A stretch of DNA of 64,000 nt from Capronia americana (Eukaryota; Ascomycota; Eurotiomycetes; Chaetothyriales; Herpotrichiellaceae). The translations under genes were made by a program, and so were the position numbers. The notes under the pieces were generated by a model. The model was not told the origin of the DNA. It saw nothing but the letters and a program-made list of their open reading frames with translations, and searched no databases. Location: NCBI GenBank assembly GCA_016110215.1, contig JADWQD010000004.1, forward strand, positions 2,604,001-2,668,000, given 5' to 3'. The first letter of the stretch is position 1. Each line of letters opens with the position of its first letter. Positions 36,272-47,615 of this stretch are shown one piece after another.

Positions 36272-38371
36272 TTAGCCAGACTGTGCCGGATAGAACATTG
36301 CGGCAGGAACAGAAGTGTAGTAGAAAGGTGCTTGACCTGGTACTCCATCAGCCATGGGCATCATGCTCCCATTTGGCGCCGTCGGGAACTGCTGCATGCC
36401 TGACTGAGCCCCGGGGGTGAACATGGTCGGATTATAGTAGTAGACCATGCCGTTCGTCTCATGAGCCATCATACTGCCAGCCACGGCAGCTTCAGCAGGT
36501 CCGGTGGGTGGCATGTAGCTCACCGGGTGTGATTGCGAACCAGGGATGAAGTTCGGTGCCAATGCTGGTCCGCCCATTGGAAGTCCAAATGAGCCAGTAT
36601 CAGCCATGGTAGGATAGAAGACTGGTCCGTTGTTATACGGTGCACCATAATAGGAAGGCCCACCCACAACCGGATATGGTTGAAACCCTGGCGCGTAAAC
36701 TGCACCTTCCGGGATCTGTGACAAGGGCGTCGCTCCAGCCATTGCGGAAACTGTGGGCTGGACAGGTGGAGCACCAACCTTCTCGTCCGGATACTGATTG
36801 CCAAAGTGTGAAGGGACTTGCTGGTGGAAGGGCTGCTCTTGCTGCTGCTGAGGAGCTTTGAATTGGAATGACGCTGGAGATTCGATATCCGCCAAAGAAA
36901 CGGCTTTCTGAGGGCGAGGCTGATGCATGGGAATAGTTGTAGAGTGGCCTCCGTACATTGCAGGGAACGGCAACTGCACCGCCGGAATGTGATTGATAGG
37001 CATTGGGGCGTGGCCATTGACCCTAGGAGCATGCATGAGTGCTGGTGAAGGCCCAGCTGAGGGCATGCGGACCACTGGTCGAGTGCCGTCAATGACTGTG
37101 GGGATATGGCGAGACATAACCGAATCCGTGGGTGATCTGATGCCGTCGCGCATGGTAGATGCTCCGATGGAAGATTTACGGCTCATAGCAACACTTGGAG
37201 TATAGCCACCACCATATATGCTCGGCCTGCGACTTCCATGGAAGCTTCCTCTGCCACGGCGTCCATAACCTTGTTGATTTGGTCGCAAAGCTCGGGGTAT
37301 GAAGATGAAGGACCGGTCAATGCTGGGGAAGATGTAGCGCGGTGCAGCGTCTGGAATCGACACACGCACAGGCTTGTCTCTTCTCAATGGAGGTCGATGC
37401 TGGGGAAGAAGGGTGTGGTGCTTCTTGACGACATTTGGCACAACTACCTTCTGAGCCATGCCGGGCAACGATACCTGCACGTTGACATTGCCTAGGATCG
37501 TGGTGAAGGAGAAGGACCTATTTGGTGCAGAAGTAGTGGAGGTAGGTCTGCTTGGTTCTTTTGTGGCTTCATGTGATATATGGGCTGGCTTGTTCCGATT
37601 CTGCTCCGTTGTGGTCTCATTTTCGTGCTCGTCATGAAGATCATGCGCCCAAGGTTTGTCCGTAGGTTCATTGAAACCTGGTGCTCGACTGCGCGTGTCA
37701 GCAGATGCATACATCAACGTGGTCTGCACTCACCTTGTGCTCATGGGAGGACCATATCCGCGACCGCGGCCCCGTCCGAAAGGCCTGGCGTTTGGAGCTG
37801 TAGAGGAGGAGTTCCGGTCGTCATGGAGAAAGAAGCCACCTCTGGTCGGGACGAAGGCAGGATTCGCATTCCTCTGGCGGATGTACTCTTGATGCTCTCT
37901 GCGTGCACGCTGTGCAGGAGTTTCGTTCCGAGGAGCTTTGGGAGGCAAAATCTCGGTGGGTGCAGCAGCAGCGTCCGCGGTGATAGGTAGGTCATCAAAC
38001 TGAAGTTGTTCCGCCTTTTGTACCTGCTGACCTTGTTTCACACCGTGCAGCATTGCTTGCGTGTCCTCCAACGGCTTGAAGGCATCATCTTGGGGCTTTG
38101 ACACATCCTTGACGGGCACAACAGGCGGATTTTGTTGTCGTTTGCCAGTTGTGCTCTGTGCTGTAGCTGCGGTTGTTTGGGCCGGATCCCGTTCGTCTCC
38201 GCTTGACTCACTGCCTTCGAATTCTACTTCATCGTCACCGTTGCTGACCGCGGAGCCTTCGCTGAGGGAGTCATCCTCAAAGTCACCCAGCACAGATTCC
38301 TCCTCCTCTCCTTCATCCTGTCGGCGCCGGCGTCTGCTTGCAAGTAGATTTTTCCTTCCAGGCGCAGGCAT
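36272..38371 (-). CDS. Btz/CASC3-domain protein, likely exon junction complex component
   Basis: Exons 38371-37734 and 37688-36272 are joined by a 45-nt intron (GTGAGT..CAG), giving 684 residues. The N-terminal third is acidic with a basic patch (R-R-R-R-R-Q). The diagnostic piece is the eIF4AIII-binding SELOR segment at about 170-186, N-P-A-F-V-P-T-R-G-G-F-F-L-H-D-D-R, followed by an R-G repeat and, across the intron, K-P-W-A-H-D. This is the Btz domain of Barentsz/MLN51. The rest is disordered and rich in Pro, Gly, Met and Gln, as expected for a cytoplasmic mRNP protein. The inferred role is the cytoplasmic EJC core subunit in mRNA surveillance or localisation. A second arginine-rich patch with Y/G repeats lies near 345-370. 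Confidence 0.8.
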
Positions 38372-38904
38372 GATTTTGGACGAGATCAGGTGACGTTGAG
38401 AAACCAGGCAGAGGGAACAGTCCCCGAGATTGAGTGCACTCTAATAGGGACAATGATGGACCATTCTGGGTCGTCGAGGACTCGAGTCTCGAGCCGGTGA
38501 TGGTGGGTCGATGGATGTGTTGGGCGAAGGAATTAGAGGATCATGACACCATGTCGCCGTGGGTTAAGGCACGGAAAGATGCAGAGGGCGATGAGCGACA
38601 GTTAAAGCCTGATGAGATTATGTATTTTGAAGCAGCGTGAAGTGAATCAGCGCAGTTGATGAAGCACAAGATGCCCTTGCATCTCGCCAGCAAAACCGTC
38701 TTTTGACCGGCCTTGAAAGTCGATCCTGCCTGAGGCGCCACGAGGAGCTAACCCCGATCCATGCCCGTGCTGCCCCAGATTATTGCTCGGCCTAAAATGT
38801 GCCTGTGACGCCAAACTGAGGTCCGCCTACCAGGAGCCGGAGCATGCTCGCTAAAACAACTCGAACATCAACACCACCGATCAGTCCACTGTCTGGTTGT
38901 ACCC
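38372..38904. other. Intergenic
   Basis: The 533 bases between two minus-strand genes hold the Btz gene promoter and the NOP13 3' flank. No gene is supported. Confidence 0.5.
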
Positions 38905-40002
38905 CTACTCGAACAACGTCCGTTGACCCCTGCTCTCGACGATGGCACCTGTGAGCTTCTGTACGGTTTCCTCCGAATACTTGCCCTCTGGCTTGGGTTT
39001 CTTGACCTTCGTGACACTGACCACGTGCGAGGCCTCGTCACCATCCACCTCCACAATCCCAGGCTGTGCCGTTGATTCTTGTTGCCTTGATGTCGCCATT
39101 TTAGCATTCTTTCCGAATCTCTTCTCGTACCTAACAGCCTTGTCTTCGGCGTACTCCATCCTCAATTTTCGGCCGTGGATCTTGTTCACCCAAATTCTGC
39201 TATTTCCTGACCTTGACTTTGGAGCCGAATCCTTTGCCTCGCCGTCCTGTTCAACCCAGCCTCGCATAGCCTTCTCCGCAGAAGCCACCTGTTCGAATTC
39301 GATCCAAGCATACCCTTTACACTTGCCCGAATCCTCGAATGTAGCCATATGGGTGGAAGTAATAGTTCCGCAAACGTCGAAATGTGCCTCAAGATCCTCA
39401 ACCGTGGTTGCAAAATCCAGATTACCGACGAATATCCTTCTGCTCGGAGGATGGCTCGGCTTTCCTTCTTTGTCGTTCTTCTGCTCAGGTCTCCCCTCAA
39501 AGTTCTTTGCGTCCTTGATCAATACACGGCGACCGGCCAACATGGACTCGCTGGAGGCCAGCGCTGTCTCGACGCACTTTTGGTCGCAGAAGTCGACGTA
39601 TGCGAACCCTTTGTTCTGTGGCTTCCCGAATTTGGGTGGCCCTAGAGGTAGATGGACTCTGGTGATTGAATCGGGTTGTAAAACCTTGGTAGCACTTATC
39701 GTCAGGAACTTTAGAAGGTCCTCTTTAGTAGTGCCGAAGGATAAGTTGCCAATCCAAATTCCATGCTCAGAGCGCTTGGTCTTTCCCTCAGACTCATCTG
39801 TCTCAGCTGAAGGGTTTCCGGGCTCTTTTTTGGGTACAGATGACGTGTTGCTGGTGGATAATTTCGCTTTCTTCGCCTTGCGAAGCGCCTTTTTCGATGG
39901 AGGTTCAGGTGCGTCGACATCTATCTCAAGCTCTGCTTCCGTGGGGTCTCGTTTACGGCCTTTTAACTGTATAGCATTGGTCTCCGGTCCAGTGACACTC
40001 AT
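38905..40002 (-). CDS. NOP13: Nop13-like nucleolar RNA-binding protein (two RRMs)
   Basis: This is a single exon of 365 residues. A basic N-terminus (K-K-A-L-R-K-A-K-K-A-K) suits nucleolar import. RRM1 runs from about 81 to 165: RNP2 is I-W-I-G-N-L and RNP1 is N-K-G-F-A-Y-V-D-F. RRM2 runs from about 188 to 285: RNP2 is I-F-V-G-N-L and RNP1 is C-K-G-Y-A-W-I-E-F. The C-terminus is basic and ends with a conserved short helix (T-V-Q-K-L-T-G-A-I-V-E-S-R-G). Two RRMs with a long linker and this tail fit fungal Nop13, found in pre-60S particles. The gene faces IEC3 across a 312-base divergent promoter. A 360-residue ORF on the opposite strand is a shadow. Confidence 0.88.
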   Translation of the reverse strand: MSVTGPETNAIQLKGRKRDPTEAELEIDVDAPEPPSKKALRKAKKAKLSTSNTSSVPKKEPGNPSAETDESEGKTKRSEHGIWIGNLSFGTTKEDLLKFLTISATKVLQPDSITRVHLPLGPPKFGKPQNKGFAYVDFCDQKCVETALASSESMLAGRRVLIKDAKNFEGRPEQKNDKEGKPSHPPSRRIFVGNLDFATTVEDLEAHFDVCGTITSTHMATFEDSGKCKGYAWIEFEQVASAEKAMRGWVEQDGEAKDSAPKSRSGNSRIWVNKIHGRKLRMEYAEDKAVRYEKRFGKNAKMATSRQQESTAQPGIVEVDGDEASHVVSVTKVKKPKPEGKYSEETVQKLTGAIVESRGQRTLFE

Positions 40003-40314
40003 TTTGATTATCGATATTATGTAGATTCTGCTTGACCAGAAATGAATATGGTCATATCATATAAAAAGGGTCGAAAAATGATTGCACGCAGCATAGTCTG
40101 ACATTTTTTCTGTGGGGAAATTCAATTCGCTCCCTCCGCAAATCAAGGACGCGCCGTGGCTGCGGCTCGTTCTCGTTCACGCATATCAGTTAGTCGCAAT
40201 CATTCACAGGCACTGCCCATCTACTATCACTCGGTCACTACACCTCCGTTTGATTCTCACATTACACCTGCGTGCTCTGCGGACTCCTGAGTTTCACGCC
40301 CACCTTGGCACGTC
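40003..40314. promoter_or_regulatory. Divergent promoter of NOP13 and IEC3
   Basis: The 312 bases between two divergent start codons control both genes. An AT-rich patch (about 40010-40075) lies on the NOP13 side and a CT-rich leader on the IEC3 side. No specific factor site is recognised. Confidence 0.5.
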
Positions 40315-41444
40315 ATGGCTTCGACAGAACCGGCAGACGACCCCTCGACGGGCGAGCCAAAGACGGATGTTTCTGAGCAGCACACGTCGTCCCGGAAGTC
40401 CTACCGGTACATTTCATTAGAATGCGAATGGTCTTGGAGCGTCTACTGATTCGTAACTCAGACGGAAATATCGCAAAATCATGGTCATATTCGAGGAGAA
40501 GATGCGGGAGAGCAATTCCCTGTTCAAAGAAGAGCAGAGAATTACAGATATAGGTCAGAGGCTCGCTGAGCAGACAGAGTAACCAGAGCCGACATGCATG
40601 TTGTGTGCGTCCCACTGAGAGTGTCAATAGCCAACTCCTCGAACTGCTCCTCGAGCTCAACTCATGCCCTCAAGTGCCACCGCGGCTCCGCTACGACCTC
40701 AAGTTGGCGGGCGAAAGCAAGGGAGACCCAAGCCCTCCTATCTCTGAAGAAGATGCAAATTTGGAATTGCACAAGGCGAGGGCCCGACTGCAGGCTGGAG
40801 AGATCACGCTCTCTGAATATAGGGAGATCGAAGCTACCATACTCAGGTCGCCCGAATTCGCCCCCAGGCACTCCTACACATCTCTCATGTCCCTTGCACC
40901 TCCCGTGCATCGTTCAGTCGACAAGGCGGATGCAAGCAATGTTGCATCAAGCGGTATTCTGACGATCAAGCAAGAAGAGCAATACCTCCAGGGCCTGGAT
41001 GCCTTTCTTGATGGGGCGGCGCCGAATCCACGCCCCCATGCTATGAGCAGTCTAGGCAACCGAAACGCAGAGAAAAACGCAGAACGCGAACGAGAGACTC
41101 AACTCAAGAACCCTGTCTCTGTGTATAACTGGCTTCGAAAACACCAACCCCAGGTGTTCCTTCAGGATAACGAGACCGGCACGGACAAGACACCCCGGGC
41201 AACAGGTTCACGGAGCTCGGCCCGAAAATCCGCCCAGAAGGAGTTAATTAAACAGGAGAAGGACTACGACGATGAAGGGTTTGCCGCAGAGTCGGTACCG
41301 TCAAGAGGCAAAAGAAAACGCGACGAAGATGGCGGATATCGGCCCAAGGGAGGCGCTTCAAGGGGCATCAAGCGCAAGAAGGACGCAAAAGATGAGGTGG
41401 CGCGAAGCAAGCGAGGAAAGAAGCCATCAATAGACGCCAGATAG
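40315..41444 (+). CDS. Iec3-type subunit of the INO80 chromatin remodelling complex
   Basis: Exons 40315-40406, 40462-40578 and 40631-41444 are joined by introns of 55 and 52 nt, giving 340 residues. The joins create the family core: R-R-K-Y-R-K-I-M-V-I-F-E-E-K-M-R-E-S-N, then L-F-K-E-E-Q-R-I, then Q-L-L-E-L-L-L-E-L-N. This is a coiled-coil-like helix typical of the fungal Ino80 subunit Iec3. A second conserved block (E-E-Q-Y-L-Q-G-L-D-A-F-L-D) lies near residue 190. The C-terminal third is highly basic with nuclear-signal patches (R-G-K-R-K-R, R-G-I-K-R-K-K). The fission yeast protein is shorter, so the basic tail is an extension. It shares its promoter with NOP13. Confidence 0.75.
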
Positions 41445-42181
41445 GGAAGGCGAAGTCCGTAGAAGGTCCTGGCTCTGCGCAACTGTATCAACATCGAAGG
41501 GAGGGAGCAACAGAGCGAGCCTCATTAGACAGATACTTCGAGCAACTCCGATGCATGTCCCGTTAATATCGGACGAGTCATATCTTCCATGTGGCGGGCG
41601 GCGAAACTGTGCGATGCCTTCTCGTGCGTAGCGAAATCCGAAAGGGACCGCAGGCAAGAGTGGTTTTTAGCACAACCAAAAACGAGGGGCTGAAATGACT
41701 TCAAGAAGTCCGACTGATGCCGGCAACACGAGATGATCATGATAATACACTGTATCAGGGAGGTATCTGTCGCCCATGGAATGCCTTGTAATTTATGCTT
41801 TGTTATGTCAGATGTTGTTCATAACTCCCAAAGAAGAATGCTGCTGATCAGTCCCTCCTCTTGTCCTTCTCGGCAACTTCTCGACCCCAGCTCCGATTGA
41901 CGCTATCTTGATCCTCCGACGAGCGAGTACGACAGGTACGGGTGCTTTCTCCAGCTCCTACCGATCTTGACGGCTATCATTGTACCGAGTGACTGTTAGA
42001 ACCCCTCATCGTCTTGCTGGGAATCAAGGCGGGTTGGCCAGCAACCGTGAATTCGGATGTGACCACAGCGCTGCACCACCCACCAGGTCAGACAAGGCGA
42101 TAGATGTTCACCTAATAGTCCTTACGTTATCATGGCCTGAGAACGGACTCTGGGCTTAAACCGAGACAAACCGTCGATTTC
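41445..42181. other. Intergenic
   Basis: This is the 3' flank of IEC3 followed by the promoter of the OSH3-type gene. No gene or RNA is recognised in 737 bases. Confidence 0.5.
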
Positions 42182-45164
42182 ATGGCTGGTCTCGAGCAGA
42201 TCGAGGTTCATTCCAGGGTACGAACCTACCAATGTTACCCCTGTAGCTGAACTGACCAGGAGTTAGAACTACCTCGTGCGCTGGGTCAATGTAAAGCAAG
42301 AGCATACAATCTCCTGGACAGTTCAACCTCACAAGAAATCGCTTAATCTCGGCCTGTTCAAGCACCCCGGGCCTCTGTCGACCCTGCATGGCTCCTCCAC
42401 CTCCCTCAATCCACCCTCACCTACACATCCCCCAGACGATGAGGAGAAGGAAAAGACCGAAGCACATTCGACAGCCGTGGAGAAGTTGACTAGTATTGGC
42501 CTGAAACAAGTCAAATGGATAGGCAAATGTGAGGCCGACAAGGTGACCCAGGGCAGGCATGAAGTGCGCCTCGGCGAAGCAGGGAACTATGCTCTGGTAT
42601 TCGACAACACCTTCTCTAAGAGCACTTCGAAGACAGCGACAATCTTCCTGCTCACCTACCCGACGGCATGTCAACCGCAAATACAGTTTGGCGCGCAGTT
42701 ACAGCACCCACAGTCAATGGCCTCCGCCATGGCCATCGCGAACACCAGCTCTACGATATTCAAGAGAAGTCCGAAACTGAAGGCAAAGGATAAGGAGTCT
42801 GTTGATTCTTTGAGGCAAACTTCCATCAGCCAGCAGTCTGCCGGCGGGAGCATTGCGCCCGTTCCAGAAGGCCCGAGCCTTGCAGGGGACCCTCCTTCAA
42901 TCCATACTGGCGTTCTCCAAAAGCTGAGGCGGAAGAAGCATCAAGGTTATGCCCGGAGATTCTTTTGCCTGGACTTTACGTCTTCCACCTTGTCATACTA
43001 CCGCGATCGGAACTCCTCAGCTCTGCGTGGTGCCATTCCTCTCTCGCTGGCAGCGGTTTCAGCCAAAAGCAAAACCCGCGAAATCTCAATTGATTCAGGT
43101 GTTGAGCTCTGGCACCTAAAGGCAAGCAATGACGCCGACTTTTTAGCTTGGAAGGGGGCTTTGGAGACGGCCACCAAGCTCATGCTGGAACCCAAAACTC
43201 CTGCTGATAATTTGCATCTGGGTCCGGACGGAAATGTCGAGGCTGGGTCTTCGTCTTTCTTCAACGAGCAGGAATGGGCAAGGCTGGAGACACTGCTCAG
43301 CCGGATATCGGGTACCCGCGACGCTGTCCGTCGCCTTTGTCTGGACACCCTCGCTCAGCCTGGCGCCATGCCCTCTCCCAGACTAGGACCAACTCCGTCA
43401 GGTTCAACTCCAACCGAGGCACCATCTGGCGATGATTATTTCAGGCAGGATGACAAGCGGCCCTTTTGGAAACGCAAACCCAGTACGACAGCGACTCAAT
43501 CCAACATTTTTAAGCGCAGTGTTTCCGCCCAGCTCGCCGTACCGCTTCCGGGCCTGGAGCCTATCTTACGCAACGGGACCCCTCCTCCACCTCCGGGGCC
43601 TCCAGCGCCGCGGCCTTACCTCTACCACGAAGAGAGCATGTATGACCACTGCCGAGCGCTGTTGCATGATCTAGACTCAGTTGTTGGTGAATTCTCTTCA
43701 GTCATGGCCGAGGGCAAGATTCGACGTACGACACCTCCCAAGTCTGGTGTGTCCCGTCTGAGTCTTCAATCCGTTGACTCACAGGAATATTTTGACGCCG
43801 AGGATGATGTGCATGTGCTCGACATCCACAGTGATACAGACCATGAGGGCTTCGAGGACAGTCCGGAGGGAGATGAAGACTCGGCAACCAGCAGTGATAT
43901 TGACGAGGATTCCATAGACGTGTTGAAACGCCGTTCAGGAAGCGTCTCCTCATACCTCCCTCCAAGAGCCAAAACTCTGGCACCGCTGCCGCTACAACCG
44001 ATCCCGAGGCGGCAAAACATAGCTGCTCCGACGATCATGCCTCCAAGTCTGATAGGATTTCTCCGGAAGAACGTGGGCAAGGATCTGTCTACCATATCCA
44101 TGCCGGTGTCGGCGAATGAGCCTCTTTCACTACTCCAGCGAGCCGCAGAACAGCTGGAATACTCCCAGTTACTGGACCATGCAGTCAAGTGCAACGACAT
44201 TTTTGAGCGGCTGATGTACGTGGCTGCTTTTGCCGTCTCATCCCTATCCAACAGTCGGGTAAAAGAAAGGTCGATCCGAAAACCCTTCAATCCCATGCTG
44301 GGCGAGACGTTTGAACTTGTCCGAGAAGATCGGGGTTTCCGCCTCGTCTCGGAGAAGGTGTCCCATCGGCCTGTACAACTTGCCTTGCACGCGGAATCTG
44401 AAAATTGGACATTCACCCAGTCACCCTTGCCGTCGCAGAAATTCTGGGGCAAATCTTCCGAAATCATTAACGAGGGCAAAGCACGTTTGGTACTGCACAG
44501 CACGGGGGAAGCGTATAGCTGGTCCTCTGCAACATGTTTCCTGCGCAACATCATCGCAGGCGAGAAGTACGTCGAGCCGACCGGGACCATGACGATCTAT
44601 AACGACAGCGCCGGGCATAAGGCAGTTGTGTCCTTCAAAGCCAAAGGAATGTTCTCCGGCCGAAGCGAAGAAGTGGATGTACACACCATCGATTCTCAGG
44701 GTCAGGACTTGTCTATCGGGCTCAGCGGAACATGGACAGACTCCTTGCAACTGAAAGAACCAGGCAAGCTTGGTCAAAGGAGCACCATCTGGTCCGCCGG
44801 CCCGTTGGTCGAAAATGCACCAAAGCATTACGGCATGACACTCTTTGCTGCTCAACTCAATGAAATCACCGAGGTCGAGAGGGGAAAGATTGCACCCACA
44901 GACAGTCGCCTCCGGCCTGATCAGATTGCTCTCGAGAAGGGCGACCATGAGGCTGCAGAGCATCTAAAGAATCAGCTTGAGGAGGCACAGCGAGCGCGCA
45001 GGAGGGAGATGGAGGCAAACGATGGGGCCTGGAAGCCCCGCTGGTTCACGAAGGTGGAAATCGGTGACGAAGTCGTGTGGAAGTTAAGGACGGGCAAGGA
45101 AGGGTACTGGGAGGAGCGGGCGAAGGGGGAGTGGACTGGATTAGTGCCCGTGCTTCAGACATAG
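42182..45164 (+). CDS. Osh3-type oxysterol-binding protein (GOLD, PH, FFAT, ORD)
   Basis: A 36-base first exon, 42182-42217, is joined to 42267-45164 by a 49-nt intron, giving 977 residues. The join rebuilds the Osh3 opening (I-E-V-H-S-R-N-Y-L-V-R-W-V-N-V-K-Q). A GOLD-like domain covers about 1-145. A PH domain covers about 227-316 and is expected to bind phosphoinositides. A FFAT-like motif, E-Y-F-D-A-E-D-D from residue 519, should dock onto ER VAP proteins. The lipid-transfer domain (about 620-970) includes K-P-F-N-P-M-L-G-E-T-F-E. The signature loop E-K-V-S-H-R-P starts at 708, with Arg where many ORPs have the second His of the PI4P-binding pair. The protein would exchange PI4P and lipids at ER contact sites. 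Confidence 0.92.
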
Positions 45165-46316
45165 AACCAGAAACTCTTGTACTGTATTGTGGGCAATATA
45201 CTGCTCAGCGAGGATATGTTACTTAGATCAACATCGTCAACGCCCGCTTGAGGTTCCAGCTTCGATATCGGTACGGAGTACGGAGTAGTACCGGTGTCGA
45301 TGTCTACAGTATCACCGTCACTAGGATGTTTGCGCGTCGGATGGCAGGCCCAAGACTAGCCTTTGTTTGAACAGAAGATACCAAACTCAAGCAATATGGT
45401 GCCCTGGAGATGATGTTTGAGCGAGGTGAATGAACGAGGTGAATAAGGCCTTCGATCTCTGATTCTCCTCGAGTTCGTTGAGAAGTTTCGGTTCCTCCAG
45501 ACGTCGGTATCCAAGCAAGCTGCCAATTACACTTCCTCTTGCCCCACGTTGCTGTCCGGGACATTGAGAGTAACCAGCGCATCCAATCAGTGGTTGTGTT
45601 ACCTTTTCTAGATGTATGGAGCTGATGTCACAGCGGCGTGGATGGCAAATCCAAGCTCATGGCAAGTCAATTCACTTTGCGCTAAGGTCGCTGACACTCT
45701 GTTATCTGAGATTGCAGCAAGCCGACGAGATACGACAACGAGTGCTACGTCACGTTGCCGCTTGCTGTTCCTTCTAATCAACCCGCGAGATTCGTGGTGG
45801 GTTCCTCGAGATCTCGCATTCACTGTGCCTTCATCTTCACTCCACAGATTTCCAGATTTGCTTTGCTCCACCCCTTCACCGCGAATCGGTGGCTTTCAAT
45901 TAACAGTGAAGAGCACATTGACGAGACGTGCTTCTTGATCAGGCTGAAACTCGGTCTGGGGACTTGCGACCTCAAATCCACCTGAGTTTATACGAGGACC
46001 ACGTGCTGAGACGATTTTCGGGTCTGTGCTTCTGCCTGACGAAACCGTGAGCTCGTGGCATGATCAAGAATCTTTTGCCGCAACTCTCGTTACCAGTCCG
46101 ATGGTTCGATTACTTTCTGTGAACACCCAACAGTCATCACCCTGCTCTCGGCTGGCATAATGTCCTCATTCAACAACAGCGCAATCACAACTACGGTCGA
46201 CAACTTCTTATGACCTTGGCGAAGGCAGGAAAGATTTGCAACCGCCCTGCATCAACTCGTTGCCTAGAGAAGTCGCTGCCTCGAATCGTAATTTGGCCAA
46301 CCTTGAGGAGAGCAAA
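45165..46316. other. Intergenic, about 1.15 kb
   Basis: This holds the OSH3 3' flank and the kinase gene promoter. Two overlapping TACGGAGTA copies lie at 45272-45287. Short ORFs show no family resemblance. Confidence 0.5.
45272..45287 (+). repeat. Two overlapping TACGGAGTA elements
   Basis: Two copies of TACGGAGTA share their end bases (45272-45280 and 45279-45287), about 110 bases after the OSH3-type stop. Confidence 0.5.
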
Positions 46317-47615
46317 ATGACTGCCACTCGGAGACCATCATTGTTGAACAGAACGATGAGTACGCCTCCCTCGACTCCAACCTCCAGTCCGAGCGTAGAA
46401 TCCAAACTTCAGCCGAGACAACCGACCGGCTCAGTACTGACACCACCAACCTCACCCAGACAAAGTCGCTCGTCTTCCAACATCTCGGACCTTGCGATAC
46501 CAATATCACCGTCACGCCTCCATCCTCCACAGCTGTTATTCAGGGCCAAGGACGCAAAGCTCGATCCAATCGATACAGACCTCTCCCAGCAGAAGGCCCA
46601 CATTGAAACAAGTGTGACCGAATGTGTGTTCGACGTTGAGATCCTCAAAGACGAGCGCGGCCGAGATGCAATTTTCGGGACAGGTGCATGGAGTACTGTC
46701 TACAAAGCCAGCACTCGCGCCAGACCGCGAACTATCTCATCATCGGTCACACCACCCCTGTCGCCAATAATCACAACGCCTGCTCTTGTGGCGGTTAAGA
46801 AACCAGCCCGTCGGGACGCCATGGACATATTGAAGAGCGAGGCCAAAATCCTCAGTTATTTGCGAAGCGTCCCGGAGAGCGAGAGGTATGTGGTACCTTT
46901 CTATGGCGTTGTCGACGAAGCAACCATTGTTTTGGAAGCCATACCGTTCAGCCTTGAAGACCATATCCGGAAATGCGCGGTGATAGCTGCGCAGAATTTC
47001 TCGACGCGGACCATGGGGGAGCCTGTGCTTGGAAGTACCGCGAAATGGTTCCATCTTGCACATCAACTAGTGTCTGCGCTGGCATGGCTCCACAACAGCG
47101 CACACGTTGTTCATGGCGACATCAAACCGGGCAATATACTTATATCGCGGGCTCACGGCTCTGAAAACGATATCACCTTCGAACCGTTATTTGCGGACTT
47201 TTCGTCCTCTCAGCGACTGGACCTCGATGAGACGACGCCAAACACTTTGTCAGCTGTTACGAGAGAATATACCGCGCCCGAACTTCTGAACTCGAAAGTC
47301 CTTCGCGATCCAAGATCAACCGCCACGCCAGCATCAGACGTCTTCTCCATGGCACTTACATTGCTGGTCGCCGCGACTGGGCAGTTGCTTGTATACCCGG
47401 GTTCAGTATTTCAGCGGCAAGCGATGGCCACGCAAGGATGGATGGTTCTAAGCCATGTCAGGAACGGGGAAGGAGGGACAAGGGTGCCAAGATCCGGCAT
47501 TGTCGAGAAGGTGCTCGAGAAAGCGGTGCTGAAGACGGACATGGGCAGAGTGAGTGCTCAGGAATGGATGGGACTCGTCGAAACTCTCGCGAAGAGAGAG
47601 CCAGCAAAAATCTGA
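46317..47615 (+). CDS. Protein kinase-like protein with DFS in place of DFG
   Basis: This is a single exon of 432 residues; the start is the first ATG in the frame. The first 80 residues are disordered and full of S/T-P sites. Kinase elements in order: glycine loop G-T-G-A-W-S-T-V from residue 121; V-A-V-K with Lys161; catalytic loop H-G-D-I-K-P-G-N at 266-273; the metal-binding motif as D-F-S at 294-296 instead of D-F-G; Y-T-A-P-E as the APE motif. The catalytic Lys and both Asp are kept, so activity is plausible. An insert with P-P-L-S-P lies between the glycine loop and the Lys. I do not recognise a named subfamily. The lack of a typical long activation loop suggests control other than loop phosphorylation (inference). 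Confidence 0.8.
   Translation: MTATRRPSLLNRTMSTPPSTPTSSPSVESKLQPRQPTGSVLTPPTSPRQSRSSSNISDLAIPISPSRLHPPQLLFRAKDAKLDPIDTDLSQQKAHIETSVTECVFDVEILKDERGRDAIFGTGAWSTVYKASTRARPRTISSSVTPPLSPIITTPALVAVKKPARRDAMDILKSEAKILSYLRSVPESERYVVPFYGVVDEATIVLEAIPFSLEDHIRKCAVIAAQNFSTRTMGEPVLGSTAKWFHLAHQLVSALAWLHNSAHVVHGDIKPGNILISRAHGSENDITFEPLFADFSSSQRLDLDETTPNTLSAVTREYTAPELLNSKVLRDPRSTATPASDVFSMALTLLVAATGQLLVYPGSVFQRQAMATQGWMVLSHVRNGEGGTRVPRSGIVEKVLEKAVLKTDMGRVSAQEWMGLVETLAKREPAKI

Noticed and set aside
38942..40024. A 360-residue ORF on the plus strand
   Set aside because: It is the antisense shadow of NOP13, whose two RRMs are clear on the minus strand.
43766..44590. A 274-residue minus-strand ORF
   Set aside because: It lies wholly inside the OSH3-type coding exon and has no domain of its own.
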